From the NCBI GenBank assembly GCA_963841205.1, contig CAWJCH010000012.1, positions 124,001-188,000 of the forward strand: DNA of 64,000 nucleotides. Reading direction: 5' to 3'. Source of the stretch: CAWAWP01 sp963841205. Its GTDB lineage: Bacteria; Chloroflexota; Ktedonobacteria; Ktedonobacterales; JADMIN01. This document shows positions 8,253 to 17,472 of the stretch, one piece after another. The stretch's first letter is position 1, and each line of letters begins with the position of its first letter. The translations under genes were made by a program, and so were the position numbers. Under the pieces are notes generated by a model. The model made no database searches, was not told where the DNA came from, and was given only the letters and a program-made list of their open reading frames with translations.

Positions 8253-8985
8253 GCAGATTGACCCACGTAGCATCACGGTGCTGGTGGTTGACGACGAACC
8301 ACGCCTGGTGGATGTGGTGCGGATGAATCTCGAAGTTGAGGGATATCGGGTGCTGGAGGCTTACGATGGCTACGAGGCGCTCGAAAAGTTGAAGCAAGAT
8401 TTGCCCGATTTGGTCGTGCTGGATATTATGATGCCAGAGTTGGACGGCTTCGCGACGCTGCAGCGTATCCGCGAGGTCTCCAGTGTGCCAGTGATCATGC
8501 TGACGGTGAAGCAAGAGGAGTCTGACCGCATCCGTGGGTTGGAGATCGGCGCGGATGACTATCTCACCAAGCCATTCAGCCCGCGCGAGCTGCAGACGAG
8601 GATCAAGGCGCTTTTGCGGCGGACGTTCATGGCGCCGCCAGCACGCAACACGCGCATTGTCGTGGACTCCGATCTCACCATCGATTTTAGCAGGCGCGAG
8701 GTTTGGGTGCGCGGCGACAAGGTGACGTTGCGGCCCACGGAGTATCGCCTGCTGTATCACCTCGTCAACAATGCCGGCCGGCTGATGACCCACGATACGC
8801 TTCTCTCAAAGGTATGGGGGCACGAGTATCGTGACGAGTCGCATTACCTGCGGCTCTATATCACCTATCTGCGACAGAAGTTGGAGCGCGATCCGACGCA
8901 CCCGAAGTACATCATGACGGAGCGCGGCGTAGGCTATCGGTTCTGTGAGCTTCAGCCCGCGACGGATGCTGTGGCGGGAGAGTAG
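8245..8985 (+). CDS. OmpR/PhoB-family response regulator
   Basis: The receiver domain (about residues 10-125) has the acidic pair in VVDDEP, the phospho-acceptor Asp60 in LVVLDIMMPELDG and the conserved Lys109 in DDYLTKPFSP. A winged-helix effector domain follows (about 140-240), with LRPTEYRLLYHLVNNAGR and the LRLYITYLRQKLERDP recognition segment. Its ATG overlaps the end of the kinase gene, so the two should be co-translated as a two-component pair. Targets cannot be read from the sequence. Confidence 0.95.
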   Translation: MHEQIDPRSITVLVVDDEPRLVDVVRMNLEVEGYRVLEAYDGYEALEKLKQDLPDLVVLDIMMPELDGFATLQRIREVSSVPVIMLTVKQEESDRIRGLEIGADDYLTKPFSPRELQTRIKALLRRTFMAPPARNTRIVVDSDLTIDFSRREVWVRGDKVTLRPTEYRLLYHLVNNAGRLMTHDTLLSKVWGHEYRDESHYLRLYITYLRQKLERDPTHPKYIMTERGVGYRFCELQPATDAVAGE

Positions 8986-9117
8986 CTCCGTTTGGGCATG
9001 GAAGCATTAGGAAGCATTAGCCTGCTAGCGGAAAGAGTACCCATCGCGTGGTATGGTAGAGCTGCCAGACGCCTATTTACCTCTTGCGATATGGCTGACT
9101 CTCACGGAGAAGTACGC

Positions 9118-9960
9118 ATGACAGACCTTATGAATGCGCGCACGGGATTCGCGGACGTGAACGGGGCGCGCCTCTACTACGGGATGGCCGGCAGTGGACC
9201 GGCGGTGGCGTTGTTGCACTTCGGCCTAGGGGATTCGCGGGCCTGGGATGCGCAGTTTGCGGCGTTCGCCGAGCGGTATACCGTTGTCCGCTACGACTAT
9301 CGCGGCTTCGGCAAGTCGAGCATGCCGCCGGGCGAGTACTCGCAGCGCGGCGACCTCGATGCTCTGCTGACGACGCTGGGCATTGGCAAGGTGGCACTTG
9401 TCGGCGTCTCGATGGGTGGCGGGCTGGCCATCGACTATGCGCTGGCCTACCCAGATCGCGTGACGGCCATCGTCCCAGTAGGCGCCTCGCCGAGTGGGCT
9501 TGTGCCCTCAGGGGATATGCTCGTTGAACTCGAACGCCTCTTCGCGCCGGTCGAAGAAGCTGAAAAGGTGGGCGACATCGAGCGAGCAAACGACTTCGAA
9601 GTGCACATCTGGGTTGATGGCCCTGGACGTGCCGCTGAACAGGTACCTGCTGATGTCCGCGATCGCGTCCGCGAGATGAATCTCTTGTGCTGGCAGCGGC
9701 AAAACGATCTGAAGCAGGGTATCGCCGTGCCGCTCGATCCGCCCGCCGTCGGACGTCTGGGCGAAATTCACCAGGCGGCGCTTGCGATTGTGGGCGACGA
9801 AGACCTGCCGAACCTGCTCCTCGCCGCGGACGCGATCGCCGTAGGCATCCCCGGTGCGCGTAAGGCGGTTATGCGTGGCACGGCTCACGCGCCGAACATA
9901 GAGAAGCCGGAGGAGTTCAACCGACTCGTATTGGATTTCTTGGGTGAACTTCTCAGCTAG
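9118..9960 (+). CDS. Alpha/beta-hydrolase
   Basis: The start is ATG 9118 (MTDLMNARTG), with GGAGAAG upstream; the frame is open further upstream to TTG 8992 but that part looks non-coding. The 280-residue protein has the nucleophile elbow GVSMGGG (Ser98), an oxyanion-loop region LLHFGLGDSRAW, an acid in VGDEDLPN and the catalytic His in GTAHAPNIEKPE. It resembles the small esterase/haloperoxidase-like or 3-oxoadipate enol-lactonase-like hydrolases. It directly precedes an acyl-CoA catabolic gene set, but its substrate is unknown. A tandem gaagcattag duplication lies upstream at 9001-9020. Confidence 0.85.
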   Translation: MTDLMNARTGFADVNGARLYYGMAGSGPAVALLHFGLGDSRAWDAQFAAFAERYTVVRYDYRGFGKSSMPPGEYSQRGDLDALLTTLGIGKVALVGVSMGGGLAIDYALAYPDRVTAIVPVGASPSGLVPSGDMLVELERLFAPVEEAEKVGDIERANDFEVHIWVDGPGRAAEQVPADVRDRVREMNLLCWQRQNDLKQGIAVPLDPPAVGRLGEIHQAALAIVGDEDLPNLLLAADAIAVGIPGARKAVMRGTAHAPNIEKPEEFNRLVLDFLGELLS

Positions 9961-10007
9961 CATACCCGTGGCGAGGATCCTTCAACATCGAAGTCCAGGG
10001 GGTGTTT

Positions 10008-10853
10008 ATGCCGGTTAACTCCATCTTTCGCGATGGTCTCTTTGAGGGGAAGGTCGCCGTCGTCAGCGGTGGCGGGACCGGCATCGGGCGCGCAATCGCA
10101 CGTGAACTGGCTTGGCTCGGCGCCACGGTGGTGATCTGTTCGCGGTCGCTCGAACATCTGGAGCCGACGCGCGATGAGATCGCCGCACAGGGCGGCAAGA
10201 TGGACGCGATTGTCTGCAACATCCGCGAGCCGGAGTCGGTGGAGGCGCTCTTTCGCTCGGTCCGCGAGCGGCACGGCTCCGTGGATACGCTGGTGAACAA
10301 CGGCGGCGGACAGTTCCTCAGTCCCGCGGAGGCGATCACGCCTAAGGGGTGGCATGCCGTCGTCGAGACGAATCTCACCGGTACGTTCTATATGTCGCAG
10401 GCGGCGCTGAATGCGGGCATGCGCGAGCATGGCGGCGCGATTGTCAACATCGTGATGGAGATGTGGCGCGGCTTCCCCGGCATGGCGCACAGCGGCGCGG
10501 CGCGAGCAGGCGTGGTGAATCTGACACAATCGCTGGCGCTGGAATGGGCGGCCTACGGTATTCGCGTGAACGCCGTGGCGCCTGGCATCATCAACTCTAG
10601 CGGGCTTGATCGCTATCCACCGGCGGTGAAGGCGCAACTCACTTCGGTCGCCAAAGAGGTGCCGGCGAGTCGCATGGGCTCTGAGGGCGAGGTGGCTGCG
10701 GCGACGCTGTTCCTGCTCTCGCCCGCCGCCTCGTTCATCTCCGGTGCCACGCTCAAAGTGGACGGCGCCGGCTCGCTGTATCGCCTGCAAGGTTATGAGA
10801 TACCGGGGCATGCATCGTGGCCGGCCTGGGGCGATGCAGAGCCCATATCGTAG
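10008..10853 (+). CDS. Short-chain dehydrogenase of the PECR (trans-2-enoyl-CoA reductase) clade, atypical active site
   Basis: The start is ATG 10008 with an AGGGGGT ribosome site. A Rossmann glycine motif (SGGGTGIGRAIA, about 20-31) and NNGGGQFLSPAEAI (about 98-110) match the peroxisomal trans-2-enoyl-CoA reductase group closely, as does the C-terminal YEIPGHASWP. At the usual YxxxK position the protein has Val170 and Gln174 (AGVVNLTQSLALEW), so the classical catalytic Tyr/Lys pair is missing. It heads the catabolic gene set and may play the part of AtuB/AtuG-type SDRs; its reaction is uncertain given the altered residues. Confidence 0.82.
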   Translation: MPVNSIFRDGLFEGKVAVVSGGGTGIGRAIARELAWLGATVVICSRSLEHLEPTRDEIAAQGGKMDAIVCNIREPESVEALFRSVRERHGSVDTLVNNGGGQFLSPAEAITPKGWHAVVETNLTGTFYMSQAALNAGMREHGGAIVNIVMEMWRGFPGMAHSGAARAGVVNLTQSLALEWAAYGIRVNAVAPGIINSSGLDRYPPAVKAQLTSVAKEVPASRMGSEGEVAAATLFLLSPAASFISGATLKVDGAGSLYRLQGYEIPGHASWPAWGDAEPIS

Positions 10854-10918
10854 CAGGGTTTCTCTCGGCTGGTGGCGGTGTTCGGCTTGGCAGCGAGACG
10901 AGGCAGAGGAGCACGCAC

Positions 10919-11098
10919 ATGGAGAGGGCGACGGTCGAGCAGACGGATGAGTCGGAACGTGAGGTCGTGGGTGGCTGGCGTGATGCTTCAGATGGGACGA
11001 TGCCGTGCCCGGTCTGTGGGCACCCGATGCCCGATCTGAAGGGCGGAAGGGTGACGATCTGCGCCGAATGTGGCTTCAAGGATAGCTGCTGTTACTAA
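10919..11098 (+). CDS. Small zinc-ribbon protein
   Basis: A 59-residue protein with GAGGAG about 7 nt before ATG 10919. Two cysteine knuckles, CPVCGHPM and CAECGFKDSCCY, form a probable zinc ribbon at the C-terminus; the N-terminus is acidic and likely flexible. It has no recognisable enzymatic domain. Its place between the SDR and carboxyltransferase genes suggests a small accessory or structural role in that pathway, but this is only context. Confidence 0.65.
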   Translation: MERATVEQTDESEREVVGGWRDASDGTMPCPVCGHPMPDLKGGRVTICAECGFKDSCCY

Positions 11099-11116
11099 GC
11101 TTGACGAGGTGACGGT

Positions 11117-11427
11117 ATGCTTGCAGAACGGCGGGAAGCGTTGCGCTCGGCATGGCTCTCTCGCGCATGCGGGTTCGCGCTGGGATTCGGTCTCGCCGCC
11201 GTGCCGGCCATGATCATCCTTGCTATGCTCGCCGCCATTATTCCCTGGATCATGTCTCTGGGCGCCGTGATGCTCGCGTACCTGCTTTACTATGTCTCGT
11301 TGCCAATGGCAGCTTTTCTCTTCAGGTACGGTCTCAGAGGCTTACAATTGGGTTCGCGTGCGGCGTTGTCGTCTCGACATTCGTTGTCATCTTCCTTGGG
11401 GCGGCTGCCACCGCTATACCCTCTTAG
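11117..11427 (+). pseudogene. Small membrane protein with an apparent frameshift
   Basis: GAGGTGA precedes ATG 11117. The first 70 codons encode two hydrophobic segments (GFALGFGLAAVPAMIILAML and LGAVMLAYLLYYVSLPMAAF). Near 11330 the coding character moves by -1: the new frame reads FACGVVVSTFVVIFLGAA, a third membrane helix, and stops at 11427, while the original frame continues as a low-complexity Ser/Arg tail to 11437. The simplest reading is a single-base indel in a three-helix protein, or a sequencing error. Function unknown. Confidence 0.5.
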
Positions 11428-11449
11428 CGTGAAATAGACGAGAGCAAAG

Positions 11450-13060
11450 ATGGCTGTCCTGCCTACCGCTATTGATACGAAAAGTGCGCAGTATCGCGAG
11501 AACTATGAGGCGATGCGGGCGCGCGTTGAGGAGCTGCGGGCGCGGCAGGAGCAAGTGCACCTGGGCGGCGGCGAGCGGGCGCAGCAGCGGCATGTCTCGC
11601 GCGGCAAGTTGCTTCCCCGCGAGCGCGTCGAACTCCTGCTCGATCTGGGGGCGCCATTCCTGGAGTTGAGCACGCTGGCGGCGTGGGGCATGTATAGCGA
11701 CGAGTCGCCGGGCGGGTCGGGCATCAACGGCGTCGGCGTCGTCAACGGCGTGGAGTGCATGATCGTCGCCAACGACGCGACGGCGAAGGGTGGCGCGAGC
11801 TATCCGATCTCCGTAAAGAAGGCGCTGCGGGCGCAGGAGATCGCGGTGACGAACCGGCTGCCGTGCGTCTACCTCGTCGAGTCCGCCGGGGCGCAATTAC
11901 TCTATCAGGCGGAGCTGTTCGCCGATCTCGGCGGACGCACCTTCGCCAACCAGACGCGCATGTCGGCGGCGGGCATCCCGCAGGTGGCGCTAGTCTTCGG
12001 CAACTCGACGGCTGGTGGAGCGTATGTGCCGGGACTCTCGGATTACACGGTCTTCGTGCGCGGGAAGGCGAAGGTCTTTCTGGGCGGGCCGCCGCTGGTG
12101 AAGATGGCGACGGGCGAGGAGGTGGACGACGAGGCGCTGGGTGGCGCCGTCATGCACTCGACCATCTCCGGTCTCTCGGACTATCTCGCCGAGGACGATG
12201 CGGACGCGATCCGCATCGGGCGGGAAATCGTGGCGCGGCTGAACTGGCGGAAGACGATTCGCGGCGCGATGGTGACGCCGGAGGAGCCGAAGTACGATCC
12301 CGACGAGCTGCTGGGGATAATCCCCGCCGACGCGCGCAAGCCGTTTGAGATTCGTGAGGTGATCGCGCGGCTGGCAGACGGATCGCGCTTCGAGGAATTC
12401 AAGCGTGACTATGGCGTGTCGCTGGTCTGCGGGCACGCGCACATCAATGGATTCCCCGTCGGCATACTCGGCAACAACGGCGTGCTCTTCTCGGAGTCCG
12501 CGCTGAAGGCAACGCAGTTCATCCAGCTTTGTAACCAGTCCCGCACGCCGCTGATCTATTTGCAGAACATCACGGGATTCATGGTCGGCCAGCGCTATGA
12601 AGAAAGCGGTATCATCAAGCATGGCGCGCAGATGATCAATGCCGTGGCGAATTCGACGGTGCCGCAGTTCACGGTGATCGTCGGCGGCAGCTATGGCGCG
12701 GGGAACTACGGCATGTGCGGACGCACGCTGGACCCGACGCTGCTCTTCACCTGGCCGAATAGCCGCATTGCCGTAATGGGGGCCGAGCAGGCGGCTGGTG
12801 TGCTCGCCATCGTGCAGGAGGAAAGCGCTCGCGCGCGCGGACAGGAGCCGGAGCGCGAGCGGATCGAGGTGATGCGGCAGATGGCGCAGCGCAAGATCGA
12901 GGACGAGTCGTCGGCGTACTACGCGACGGCGCGGCTGTGGGACGATGGCATCCTCGATCCGCGCGACACTCGCATGGCGCTCACGGTCGGGCTTTCGATG
13001 TCGTATAACCGGGATTGGGCGAGCGAACGCGCGCCGCGCTATGGCGTCTTTCGCGGCTGA
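11450..13060 (+). CDS. Acyl-CoA carboxylase carboxyltransferase (beta) subunit, methylcrotonyl/geranyl-CoA type
   Basis: The 536-residue protein is the CT half of a biotin-dependent carboxylase. It moves CO2 from carboxybiotin to an acyl-CoA. Both crotonase-fold halves are present: HVSRGKLLPRERVELLLD and GGRTFANQTRMSAAGIPQVA in the N-half, and NITGFMVGQRYEESGIIKHG with VGGSYGAGNYGMCGR in the C-half. The last two strings are typical of the methylcrotonyl-CoA/geranyl-CoA carboxylase branch rather than propionyl-CoA carboxylase. The matching biotin carboxylase/BCCP subunit is encoded at 19483-21657. With AtuA nearby, geranyl-CoA is a plausible substrate, methylcrotonyl-CoA the main alternative. 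Confidence 0.92.
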   Translation: MAVLPTAIDTKSAQYRENYEAMRARVEELRARQEQVHLGGGERAQQRHVSRGKLLPRERVELLLDLGAPFLELSTLAAWGMYSDESPGGSGINGVGVVNGVECMIVANDATAKGGASYPISVKKALRAQEIAVTNRLPCVYLVESAGAQLLYQAELFADLGGRTFANQTRMSAAGIPQVALVFGNSTAGGAYVPGLSDYTVFVRGKAKVFLGGPPLVKMATGEEVDDEALGGAVMHSTISGLSDYLAEDDADAIRIGREIVARLNWRKTIRGAMVTPEEPKYDPDELLGIIPADARKPFEIREVIARLADGSRFEEFKRDYGVSLVCGHAHINGFPVGILGNNGVLFSESALKATQFIQLCNQSRTPLIYLQNITGFMVGQRYEESGIIKHGAQMINAVANSTVPQFTVIVGGSYGAGNYGMCGRTLDPTLLFTWPNSRIAVMGAEQAAGVLAIVQEESARARGQEPERERIEVMRQMAQRKIEDESSAYYATARLWDDGILDPRDTRMALTVGLSMSYNRDWASERAPRYGVFRG

Positions 13061-13102
13061 GGCGTCGCGACGGACCAGACAGAGAGACGTGCGGAGGGCG
13101 CG

Positions 13103-13477
13103 ATGGACACGCAGGGTATCGAGGTCGTCAACCTGGCGCAGAAATACAGCCTTTTCAGCGACTATTGGAATCCGAGGATCGCGGGCGAGGTGAACGACTC
13201 GTACCTGAAGATCGTGAAGGTGAGGGGCGAGTTCGTCTGGCACCAGCACGAGCATGAGGACGAGTTGTTTCTCGTAATCAAGGGCAACCTGACGATCAAG
13301 CTGCGCGACCGCGACCTGCACGTCGGCGAGGGCGAGTTCGTCGTCATCCCGAGGGGCATCGAGCATATGCCTGTGGCGGAGGACGAGGTGCAGATGCTCT
13401 TGCTGGAGCCGAAGTCGACGCTCAATACCGGCGATGTGCAGAACGAGCGGACGGTCGCCGATCCCGGACGCGTCTAA
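13103..13477 (+). CDS. Cupin-domain protein
   Basis: A single small beta-barrel cupin of 124 residues. The first metal motif is HQHEHEDELFLVIKG and the second carries GIEHMPVAEDE, giving the usual three His and one Glu ligands. There is no signal peptide. Such stand-alone cupins often accompany catabolic operons as isomerases, dioxygenases or metabolite-binding proteins. It lies between the carboxyltransferase and acyl-CoA dehydrogenase genes on the same strand. Specific role unknown. Confidence 0.82.
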   Translation: MDTQGIEVVNLAQKYSLFSDYWNPRIAGEVNDSYLKIVKVRGEFVWHQHEHEDELFLVIKGNLTIKLRDRDLHVGEGEFVVIPRGIEHMPVAEDEVQMLLLEPKSTLNTGDVQNERTVADPGRV

Positions 13478-13543
13478 GTTCTCGTACTATTGAATCCACT
13501 GAATCCACCTGATCCGCTCGACGCGCCGACAGGAGATTGCCTC

Positions 13544-14704
13544 ATGAAATTCACCCATGAACACGAGATGTTCCGTCGCAGTGTGCGGCGCTTCGTCGAG
13601 GAAGAGATCAATCCGCATGTGGATGAATGGGAGGATCACGGCATCTGGCCCGCCCACGACGTGCTGCGGAAGATGGGCGACCTCGGCTTTTTGGGCCTCT
13701 CCTACCCTGAAGAATATGGCGGGCAAGGTCTCGATTTCTGGTACACCTTGGTCTTCTGCGAGGAGTTGGGCCGCATCGACTGCTCCGGCGTGCCGATGGG
13801 CATCACGGTGCATACGGACATGTGTACGCCGGCGCTGGCTGAGCATGGCTCGGACGAGTTGAAGCGGAAGTTCCTCGCGCCCGCGCTACGCGGCGAGATG
13901 GTGGGCTGCATCGGCGTCACCGAGCCGGACGCCGGCTCAGATGTGGCGAGCATCCGCACGCGCGCCGTCGCGGATGGCGACGACTGGGTCATCACCGGGC
14001 GCAAGCTCTACATCACCAATGGGGCGCAGGCGGATTGGGTCTGTCTGCTGGCGCGTACCAGCGACGAGGGTGGCTTCCGCGGGATGTCGCTGGTCATGGT
14101 GCCGACGAGCACGCCCGGATTCGGCGTCAGTCGTACGCTGAAGAAGCTCGGCAACCTCTCCAGCGACACGGCGGAACTGACCCTGGACGACGTGCGCGTG
14201 CCGAAGGCGAACACCATTGGGCCGGAGGGCATGGGATTCATCCTCCAGATGCAGCAGTTCCAGCGCGAGCGGCTCGTCGGCGCGATCACCTCCTATGCGG
14301 GCATGGAAAAGACCGTGCGCGACGCCATCGCGTATACACAGCAGCGCTGCACCTTCGGGCAGCCGCTGATCAACAATCAGGTGATCCATTTCCGCTTCGC
14401 CGAGCTGCTGACCGAGATCGAGGCGCTGAAGGCGCTATGCTACGTCGCGGTGGAGAAGATGGTGGATGGCGAGGACATCTCGCGCCTCGCCTCGATGGCG
14501 AAGCTGAAGGCCGGACGGCTGGGACGCGAGGTGGCCGATAGCTGCCTGCAATATTACGGCGGCATGGGCTACATGGAGGAGACGCGTATCACGCGGGTCT
14601 TCCGCGACTCGCGGTTGCTCTCCATCGGCGGTGGGGCCGACGAGGTGATGCTGGGTATCATCGCCAAGAGCGAGGGCATCCTGCCGGGCAAGAAGAAGCC
14701 CTAG
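13544..14704 (+). CDS. Acyl-CoA dehydrogenase (isovaleryl/citronellyl-CoA type)
   Basis: The start is ATG 13544, with GGAG about 10 nt upstream; the frame runs on to TTG 13490 but that stretch is repetitive non-coding DNA. The 386-residue flavoprotein has both family signatures: IGVTEPDAGSDVASIRT (FAD/substrate loop) and the C-terminal LQYYGGMGYMEETRI. At the position of the usual catalytic Glu near the C-terminus it has SIGGGADEV instead of a YEGT-like motif, so the base is probably supplied from the other helix, as in isovaleryl-CoA dehydrogenases. In this operon it would make the 2,3-enoyl-CoA that the carboxylase uses, the role of LiuA or AtuD. Confidence 0.92.
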   Translation: MKFTHEHEMFRRSVRRFVEEEINPHVDEWEDHGIWPAHDVLRKMGDLGFLGLSYPEEYGGQGLDFWYTLVFCEELGRIDCSGVPMGITVHTDMCTPALAEHGSDELKRKFLAPALRGEMVGCIGVTEPDAGSDVASIRTRAVADGDDWVITGRKLYITNGAQADWVCLLARTSDEGGFRGMSLVMVPTSTPGFGVSRTLKKLGNLSSDTAELTLDDVRVPKANTIGPEGMGFILQMQQFQRERLVGAITSYAGMEKTVRDAIAYTQQRCTFGQPLINNQVIHFRFAELLTEIEALKALCYVAVEKMVDGEDISRLASMAKLKAGRLGREVADSCLQYYGGMGYMEETRITRVFRDSRLLSIGGGADEVMLGIIAKSEGILPGKKKP

Positions 14705-14732
14705 GGCACGGCGACTCTGTGGAGGATGCTTC

Positions 14733-16088
14733 ATGTTTCGCATCGGTTCCGCTGAAGGCTTCTACGGCGACGACGTGACACGTGCGCTGCCGATGATCGA
14801 GGGCGGCCACGTTGACGTGGTCTGCTTCGAGGCGCTCTCCGAGCTGACGCTGGCCATCCTGCGGCGCGATCAGATGCGCGATCCCCGACGGGGCTACACC
14901 CGCGACATCGAGGTGATCGCCGAGCGCATCCTTCCGCTGGCCTTCGCGCGTGGCATCCCGCTGATCACCAACGGCGGCGGACTCAATCCCGCTGGCGCCG
15001 CCGAGGTGATGCGCGCCGCCGCCGAGCGCCACGGCCTCACTGGTCTGCGCATCGCTACCGTGACGGGGGACGATCTGCTGGCGCGGCTGCCCGATCTCGT
15101 CGCGGCGGGCGAGCGTTTCGAGAATATCGAGACGGGCGAGGATCTGGTACTGGAGGGGTCGCCGATCGTGACGGCGAATGCGTACCTCGGCGCGGAGCCG
15201 ATCGTCGAAGCGCTACGGCAGGGCGCGCATATCGTCATCACCGGGCGCGTCGCCGATCCGTCGCTGTATCTCGCGCCGCTTCGGCATCACTTCGACTGGC
15301 GCACCGACGACTGGGACCGCATGGCGAGTGGCGTCCTCTGCGGTCACCTGCTCGAATGCACAGGGCAGGTGGTCGGCGGCAACAGCCTCGCGCTGCTGGA
15401 CGAACTCTCGCCCGACGATCTCGCTCATCTGGGTTACCCCATCGCAGAGGTAGAGGAGGACGGGTCATTGGTCGTCACCAAGGTGCCGGGAAGTGGGGGT
15501 CGCGTCTCGCTGGAGACGGTGAAGGAGCAATTGCTCTACGAGATGCACGATCCGCGGGCATACATCACGCCTGACGTGGTGGCCGACGCGACGACGCTGC
15601 GGCTGGTCGAGGTAGGGAGCGACCGTGTGCGCGTCTCCGGCGTGACGGGCCATCCGCGCACGGACTCCCTGAAGGTGAACCTCGCGCGGCTTGAGGGCTA
15701 TAGCCGCGAGCTAATCTTCACGCTGGGATGGCCGCGTGTCTACCGCAAAGAGGAGCAGTTGAAGGGGATGCTTACTGACGCGTGGGAGGGCTTGCCGATC
15801 ATGCGCGTCGAGTATCAGCGATTGGGGCAGGACAGCCTCTTCGGGCCGCTTGCATCTCCGACTGACGATCCGATCGAACTGATTGTACGCGTGATGTTCT
15901 CCGCTGCCGATGCCGACACTTTGAATGCCGCCGTGCGCCGCTCAATGGCGCTCGGCCTCTCTGGTCCAGCGGGCATGTCAGTCTCGGGGACGACCGTCGG
16001 CGCGGAGCCCCGACCGCTGCTCGGACTGTGGCCCGCGCTGATAGCGCGCGAACGTATAACTTCCCAAGTGACGATGACGGAGGTCTGA
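14733..16088 (+). CDS. AtuA-like protein (acyclic terpene utilisation family, DUF1446)
   Basis: The 451-residue protein starts at ATG 14733 and shows the AtuA N-terminal domain throughout: RIGSAEGFYGDD, ITNGGGLNPAGAAEVM, GADxVITGRVAD-like (HIVITGRVADPSLYLAPL) and TGQVVGGN. The biochemical role of AtuA is unsettled; it is required for growth on citronellol-type terpenes in pseudomonads. There the protein also carries a C-terminal small domain; here that domain is a separate gene downstream (a broken copy at 16092 and an intact copy at 18352). The gene sits in the middle of the carboxylase/dehydrogenase/hydratase set. Confidence 0.9.
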   Translation: MFRIGSAEGFYGDDVTRALPMIEGGHVDVVCFEALSELTLAILRRDQMRDPRRGYTRDIEVIAERILPLAFARGIPLITNGGGLNPAGAAEVMRAAAERHGLTGLRIATVTGDDLLARLPDLVAAGERFENIETGEDLVLEGSPIVTANAYLGAEPIVEALRQGAHIVITGRVADPSLYLAPLRHHFDWRTDDWDRMASGVLCGHLLECTGQVVGGNSLALLDELSPDDLAHLGYPIAEVEEDGSLVVTKVPGSGGRVSLETVKEQLLYEMHDPRAYITPDVVADATTLRLVEVGSDRVRVSGVTGHPRTDSLKVNLARLEGYSRELIFTLGWPRVYRKEEQLKGMLTDAWEGLPIMRVEYQRLGQDSLFGPLASPTDDPIELIVRVMFSAADADTLNAAVRRSMALGLSGPAGMSVSGTTVGAEPRPLLGLWPALIARERITSQVTMTEV

Positions 16089-16091
16089 GCC

Positions 16092-16212
16092 GTGGGAAGC
16101 CACCACCCCGTAGGGCCGCGCGCTGAGCGGATCGACGGTGCGCCGACGTCCCGTCGCCTTTTCGACCTCGCCTACGGTCGCCCAGGCGACAAGGGCAATA
16201 TCGCAAACATCA
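16092..16212 (+). pseudogene. 5' fragment of the AtuA-like small-domain gene, cut by the recombinase island
   Basis: GTG 16092 lies just after the AtuA stop. After a short leader the frame encodes RRLFDLAYGRPGDKGNIANI, the characteristic opening of the AtuA C-terminal domain. The similarity stops at about base 16205-16212, exactly where the 3' end of the recombinase gene (opposite strand) begins. The frame then runs on as unrelated residues to 16307. The corresponding intact domain begins at 18352, with about 70% base identity by eye over the shared start. Confidence 0.7.
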
Positions 16213-17424
16213 GCATATTAGCTCCGGATCGTTGCCCGTCGCCGCTACTTCCCCGTACAGCGGGATTGCTCCGTCAAGATCCCAGCCCGCGGAATCCTTG
16301 CCTGTAGCGGTCACGGTTACGGTGAGCGCGTCGAGCGCGAGGCGACGTTCCTCGACGCCAAAGTGCTCCAGGTTGCCGCTCACCCGCGCGCAGTAGTCGC
16401 GCACGGCCTCGAGGTGCGCTTCTGCGAGTTGCTGCTCAGCCATCCGGTCCTCGATCTGGCGGATCGTCTTCTGCCAGTCCTCGCGGTCGCCCTCCAGGGC
16501 GTCGACCTCGGCTTCTACGAGCGACCACAACCGGCTGGTGGTGTCTTCCGCGGTGCGCAGCTTCGCCACGAGCTTGTGCTGCTCGCGCTCGCACCGCGCC
16601 ACCTCGCGCCGTGCTTTGGCGAGGTCATCCGTCAAGATGGCGTCTGGCCCTTGCTCCTGCCGCCGCTGCACTTCCGCCGCGATCACCCCAGGGTTGCGTA
16701 GCCGCTTGGTCACTTCCTCCCGGGCCCAGGCGTCTATCGCGTCGGCGGGCACGACCTTGCCCGCGCAGGGCATGTTGGGCGCCCGGTGCGATGAGCAGCG
16801 GTAGGTAGAGACCCTGCCGGAATCGGGGTAGCCGCCGCTGCGGTAATGCCAGGACGGCTGCAGAGGCTTCGTGCAGATGGCGCAGAGGATGCGCCCCCGA
16901 AGGAGGTAGGGCCGCTCCACATTGCGCGCCCACGCCCCGTCCTGCGCCTCCACGGCATGATTGGCTGCGAGCCAGAGCTCTGGTGACACGATTGGCGGGG
17001 TCACGCCCTCAGGGAGGCGAACGTGCTCCTCCTCCGGCCGTCGCACGACGGTTGCGCCTCGCCCGTGCGGTTTGCCGGGTTGCAGGGGCGCAGAGCGCCA
17101 TTGCCACGCGAGGGTCTCGCCGCGGTAGGCCGAGTCACGGATGATGCGCTGCACCGTGCATGCTCGCCAAAGGCAGGCATCTGTGCCGGGCAACTCCCCG
17201 CGCACGGATGCCCGCGGCGTTGGCTCGCGGCGGCGCATCAACTCGACGGCCATCCGGTGCAGCGACCACCGTTCCAATCCCACGTGGGCGAAGATCTCGT
17301 GCAAGACGTGTGCCTCGCGCTCTTCGATCACCCGAACGCGGCGCTCGCGCGTTGCGAGGTCGTAGAGCGTTCGCACCTCATCGGTCGTCAGTACAATCTG
17401 CATGCGCAATGACATGGCGTACAC
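16210..17424 (-). pseudogene. Large serine recombinase lacking its catalytic domain
   Basis: The 404-residue frame contains a recombinase DNA-binding domain (about 20-110; SLHRMAVELMRRREPTPR and ACTVQRIIRDSAYRGE), then a zinc-ribbon domain with paired cysteines (LCAICTKPLQPSWHY ... CSSHRAPNMPC). A long coiled coil follows (about 265-345; Lys/Arg/Glu-rich), then a C-terminal tail. The N-terminal resolvase domain with the active-site serine (normally about 140 residues, opening like AIYARVS) is absent and is not found upstream, where a different frameshifted gene begins. The protein may still bind DNA but cannot recombine it. Confidence 0.78.
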
Positions 17425-17472
17425 CTGCTTTCACACGAAGTGTGCGCCATGGAAAGCCGTCAACTGGGGACT

